64,000 bases of DNA from contig CAVPBZ010000007.1 of the NCBI GenBank assembly GCA_963702235.1, forward strand, positions 432,291-496,290, given 5' to 3'. Source of the stretch: PALSA-505 sp963702235. Its GTDB lineage: Bacteria; Actinomycetota; Actinomycetes; Streptosporangiales; Streptosporangiaceae. Position 1 is the first letter of the stretch. The number at the start of each line of letters is the position of its first letter. Below the pieces are notes generated by a model, which was given only the letters and a program-made list of their open reading frames with translations, had not been told where the DNA came from and ran no database searches. A program made the translations under genes and the position numbers. This document shows, piece by piece, positions 61,576 to 64,000 of this stretch.

Positions 61576-63180
61576 TCACTCGACTTCGAGCACCTCGGCG
61601 ACCGCCTCGTCCCCGGCCGGGCTGGCCAGCGTAGCCTGGGCGCCGGCCAGGTCCTCTCGCTTGACCCGGATGGCGGCGATGGTCACGAGCAGGGCGATCA
61701 GCATGATCCCCGACGACACCTCGAACCCGCGGCCGAACCCGACCGACAGCGCGTGGTCGTAGATCGCCGTCTTGACCTGCGCGGCGGAGCCGGCCAGCGG
61801 ATGGCCCGCCTTGGCCGCGGCCGCCGCGGCGGCCGCCCCGTGCCGGGCCGTGTCGGCCACGACAGTCCAGGCGACGGTACCGAGGATCGCGAGCCCGATC
61901 GAGCCGCCGACCTGCTGCCCGACGTTCGGCAGGCTGGAGGCCAGCCCGGCGTCCCGCTCGTCAACCCTGGACAGGGCGACTAGGGTCAGCGGCATGAACA
62001 GCATGCCCAGCCCGGCCGCGCTGACCAGCATCGGGCCGAGCAGCCCGCTGGCGTACTTGCTGTGCTCGTTGATCCGCGACAGCCAGAACATGCCGCCCGA
62101 CGCGATCGCCGATCCGGCCAGCAGCAGCGGCCGGGCGCCGATCCTGGGGACCAGCGCGGCGCTGGTGCCGGCCATGATCATGATCATGACCACCATCGGC
62201 AGGTAGGCGATCCCGGTCTTCAGCGCGCTGTATCCCCAGACGGTCTGCACGAAGATCGTCAGGAAGAAGAACATGCCGAACATGGCCGTGCCGATGCACA
62301 GCAGGATCAGGTTCGCGGCCGACCGGTCCCGGTTGCGGAAGATCCGCAGCGGCAGCAGCGCGTGCGGGCTGCGCGCCTCGATGACGATGAACGCGGCCAG
62401 GAGCACCACCGCAGCCGTCAGCGAGATGATGACCTTGGTGTCGCCCCAGTGCGAGACGCCGTTCTGGCCGGTCGCCGCGCTGGTCAGGCCGTAGACCAGC
62501 GCCGCCAGGCCGAGCGTGCTGGTGATCGCGCCGGGGAAGTCGAACCGGCCGCGCCGGCGCGGCGACTCGGCCAGCGCCCGCGGCGCGATGAGCGCGACGA
62601 TCGCGCCGATCGGCACGTTGACGAACAGCACCCAGCGCCAGGACAGGTAGGTGGTCAGCAGGCCGCCGGCCATCAGGCCGACCGCGGCGCCGCCGATGCT
62701 CATCGCGGCGTACACGCCCATCGCCCGGTTGCGCGGCGGTCCTTCCGGGAAGGTGGTGGTGACCAGCGACAGCGCGGTCGGCGCGATGATCGCGCCGCCG
62801 ACGCCCTGCGCGGCACGGGCCGCGAGCAGCCAGGCCTGCGTGGTGGCGAAGCCGCCGAGCAGCGAGGCCACCGAGAACAGGACGATGCCGGCGATGAAGA
62901 CCCGCCGCCGGCCCAGGATGTCACCGGCCCGGCCGCCGAGCAGCAGCAGGCCGCCGAAGGTCAGCGCGTAGGCGTTGACCACCCACTCCAGCCCGGTGCC
63001 AGAGAACCCGAGCGCCTTCTGGATGTCGGGCAGCGCAACGTTCACGATCGTGGCGTCGAGCACCACCATGAGCTGCGCGGTGGCGATGACGACGAGGGCG
63101 AGGCCCAGATGGCGGCCCGCGCGGCCAGCGACTGCGCCGCCCGCTGCGGCACCCCCGGCCGCGGGCTGTGAATGGCTCAT
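61576..63180 (-). CDS. DHA2-family (14-helix) MFS multidrug exporter
   Basis: 534 aa. Motif D1 is VLDATIVNVALPDIQKA, motif A is GGRAGDILGRRRVF, and motif C-like GVYAAMSIGGAAVGLMAGG marks an exporter. Fourteen hydrophobic segments are apparent. Overlaps the upstream MarR gene by 4 bases, so both are probably one unit repressed by the MarR protein. Substrate unknown, likely a drug or toxic metabolite. Confidence 0.93.
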   Translation of the reverse strand: MSHSQPAAGGAAAGGAVAGRAGRHLGLALVVIATAQLMVVLDATIVNVALPDIQKALGFSGTGLEWVVNAYALTFGGLLLLGGRAGDILGRRRVFIAGIVLFSVASLLGGFATTQAWLLAARAAQGVGGAIIAPTALSLVTTTFPEGPPRNRAMGVYAAMSIGGAAVGLMAGGLLTTYLSWRWVLFVNVPIGAIVALIAPRALAESPRRRGRFDFPGAITSTLGLAALVYGLTSAATGQNGVSHWGDTKVIISLTAAVVLLAAFIVIEARSPHALLPLRIFRNRDRSAANLILLCIGTAMFGMFFFLTIFVQTVWGYSALKTGIAYLPMVVMIMIMAGTSAALVPRIGARPLLLAGSAIASGGMFWLSRINEHSKYASGLLGPMLVSAAGLGMLFMPLTLVALSRVDERDAGLASSLPNVGQQVGGSIGLAILGTVAWTVVADTARHGAAAAAAAAKAGHPLAGSAAQVKTAIYDHALSVGFGRGFEVSSGIMLIALLVTIAAIRVKREDLAGAQATLASPAGDEAVAEVLEVE

Positions 63181-63692
63181 GCCGTCTCCTTGTCAGGCAC
63201 GCGGACCGGGGCAGCGGCAGCGCCCGGCCGGAAGCCGGTCACCTCCTCGGCACCGCACGCGGCGTCGGCGACCCTCGGCGGGGCCATCTTGTGCATCAGC
63301 CCGATCAGGCTGGCGCGCTCATCAGGGCTGAGCGCTTGGCGCCACGGCGCACGGGCCAGGAACCCCTGTTCGACCAGGTGCTTCAGCTCCAGGCCTGCGG
63401 CGGTCAGGACCAGCCGCTTCACCCGCCGGTCGGCTGGGTCGGGCTCGCGGACCGCCAGCCCGCGCTTCTCCAGCATGTCCGCGATGCCGGTGACGAACGA
63501 GGGATCGCAGTGCATCCGCCGGCCCAGTTCCTTCATGGCCAGCGGGCCGTCGATGAGATGCAGCGCCTTCGTGAAGAAGGGCGGGACCGCGAACTCCTTC
63601 GCCACCTGCTCGCCCGCGGCGATCAGCTTGGTGAACAGGCCCGCGACGGCATCGAGGACGTCCAGGTCGAGCTGATCCTCATCCGGCCGCAT
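63177..63692 (-). CDS. MarR-family transcriptional regulator
   Basis: 171 aa winged-helix protein: LAMKELGRRMHCDPSFVTGI (recognition helix) and LAVREPDPADRRVKRLVLTA (wing with the DxRxKxL signature), flanked by dimerisation helices. It precedes and overlaps the MFS exporter, as usual for MarR repressors relieved by the exported compound. ATG at 63692. Confidence 0.93.
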   Translation of the reverse strand: MRPDEDQLDLDVLDAVAGLFTKLIAAGEQVAKEFAVPPFFTKALHLIDGPLAMKELGRRMHCDPSFVTGIADMLEKRGLAVREPDPADRRVKRLVLTAAGLELKHLVEQGFLARAPWRQALSPDERASLIGLMHKMAPPRVADAACGAEEVTGFRPGAAAAPVRVPDKETA

Positions 63693-63743
63693 CCGGTCCC
63701 GTCCCCCGTCCCCCGCCCCGCCACCGGCCAGGCGCCGAGTTGG

Positions 63744-63761
63744 TTGAGTAGGTCAATTTTA
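63744..63761 (-). promoter_or_regulatory. putative MarR operator and -10 box
   Basis: On the minus strand TAAAAT (63761-63756) is followed at once by TTGACCTACTCAA, an inverted repeat with TTGA/TCAA arms and a 5-base spacer. It lies about 55 bases ahead of the MarR start, where an autoregulatory operator is expected. No good -35 is seen. Confidence 0.5.
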
Positions 63762-63981
63762 TCCCGCGGCCGGCGCCGGGACGCGGCCGGGTCCGGAGTG
63801 TCGGGCCCCGTCGCGGGGCCGGCCCGGATAGGCTTAGTGAGCCGGACCGGTGCCGCCCGCTCGCGGAGGGCTGACCTGCGCGCCTGACCTCCCGATGGGC
63901 GGTGCTGGCCTCTTCCCCCGGTTCCGTTGACGAACGCCCGCAAGGGCGCTCTTACGCATGCCTGAAGGAGGCGGTGTCTTC

Positions 63982-64000
63982 ATGACGGCAGCGGCGGCGG
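63982..64000 (+). CDS. start of a gene running off the window
   Basis: ATG ACG GCA GCG GCG GCG with GAAGGAGG (63964-63971) ten bases upstream. A small CGCCC-GCAA-GGGCG hairpin (63935-63948) lies in its leader. Too short to identify. Confidence 0.4.

Noticed and set aside
61767..63171. 369-codon plus-strand frame opposite the MFS exporter
   Set aside because: Shadow frame; the minus-strand frame carries all DHA2 motifs.

Overview
The window is very GC-rich (above 70 % by eye), with many GTG starts, short intergenic gaps and frequent 4-base ATGA/GTGA overlaps. Gene content and order are those of an actinomycete. It carries a complete division and cell-wall (dcw) cluster next to sepF, yggT and divIVA. 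MurE has the DNPRSEDP motif of meso-diaminopimelate enzymes. IleRS is preceded by a translational-type T-box, and one protein belongs to the mycothiol-linked Rv2466c DsbA family. murC lies between murG and ftsQ, as in mycobacteria. I cannot name the genus.

Layout. 1-8.6 kb: the tail of an SPFH protein, menA, a GNAT acetyltransferase, ilvD, a NERD-like membrane protein, an amidase and a DUF4232-type lipoprotein. 8.6-15.8 kb: malQ, a frameshifted pepN, a DsbA-family oxidoreductase, an aldehyde dehydrogenase and rpiB. 16-23 kb: a large protein that looks like a HigB toxin fold split by a PspA-like coiled coil and fused to a HigA-type HTH; a small membrane protein with a TTA codon; an EEP-family hydrolase; a PadR/ABC-exporter operon with a clear promoter and double operator; and a SET-domain gene. 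23-27.4 kb: hisS, a methyltransferase, dinB (first catalytic Asp replaced by Asn) and a DUF3040 gene. 27.5-32.2 kb, minus strand: moxR, a DUF58 gene and a transglutaminase gene. 32.5-49.6 kb, plus strand: mraZ, rsmH, ftsL, ftsI, murE, murF, mraY, murD, ftsW, murG, murC, ftsQ and ftsZ, behind a promoter carrying four GTGG boxes spaced exactly 10 bp. 49.7-55 kb: pgeF/ylmD, yggS, sepF, yggT, divIVA and an unrecognised membrane-anchored, highly repetitive protein. 55.3-59.1 kb, minus strand: ileS with its T-box leader. 59.3-64 kb: a DksA/TraR-type gene, lspA, a frameshifted rluD-like gene, an MFS exporter with its MarR regulator, and the first codons of a gene running off the end.

The dcw genes work as one pathway: Mur ligases C/D/E/F build the UDP-MurNAc-pentapeptide, MraY and MurG make lipid II, FtsW/FtsI polymerise and cross-link it at the septum, and FtsZ, SepF, FtsQ and FtsL organise the ring. 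DivIVA marks the poles. LspA, IleRS and the RluD-like enzyme are housekeeping genes.

Two structural themes recur. First, minisatellite-like repeats sit inside or beside otherwise conserved genes: the SPFH tail, the menA upstream region, the HigB/HTH linker, the MurC and FtsQ N-termini, the DivIVA-linked protein, the IleRS tail, the ileS T-box, and the lspA-rluD junction. Second, two families of short palindromic intergenic elements each occur twice. One is a 36-bp palindrome whose two copies differ by compensating base changes; the other is an 11-bp-arm long hairpin. Two genes (pepN and rluD) each carry a one-base insertion in the same octamer, CAGAATCC, which could be real mutation or a sequence artefact.
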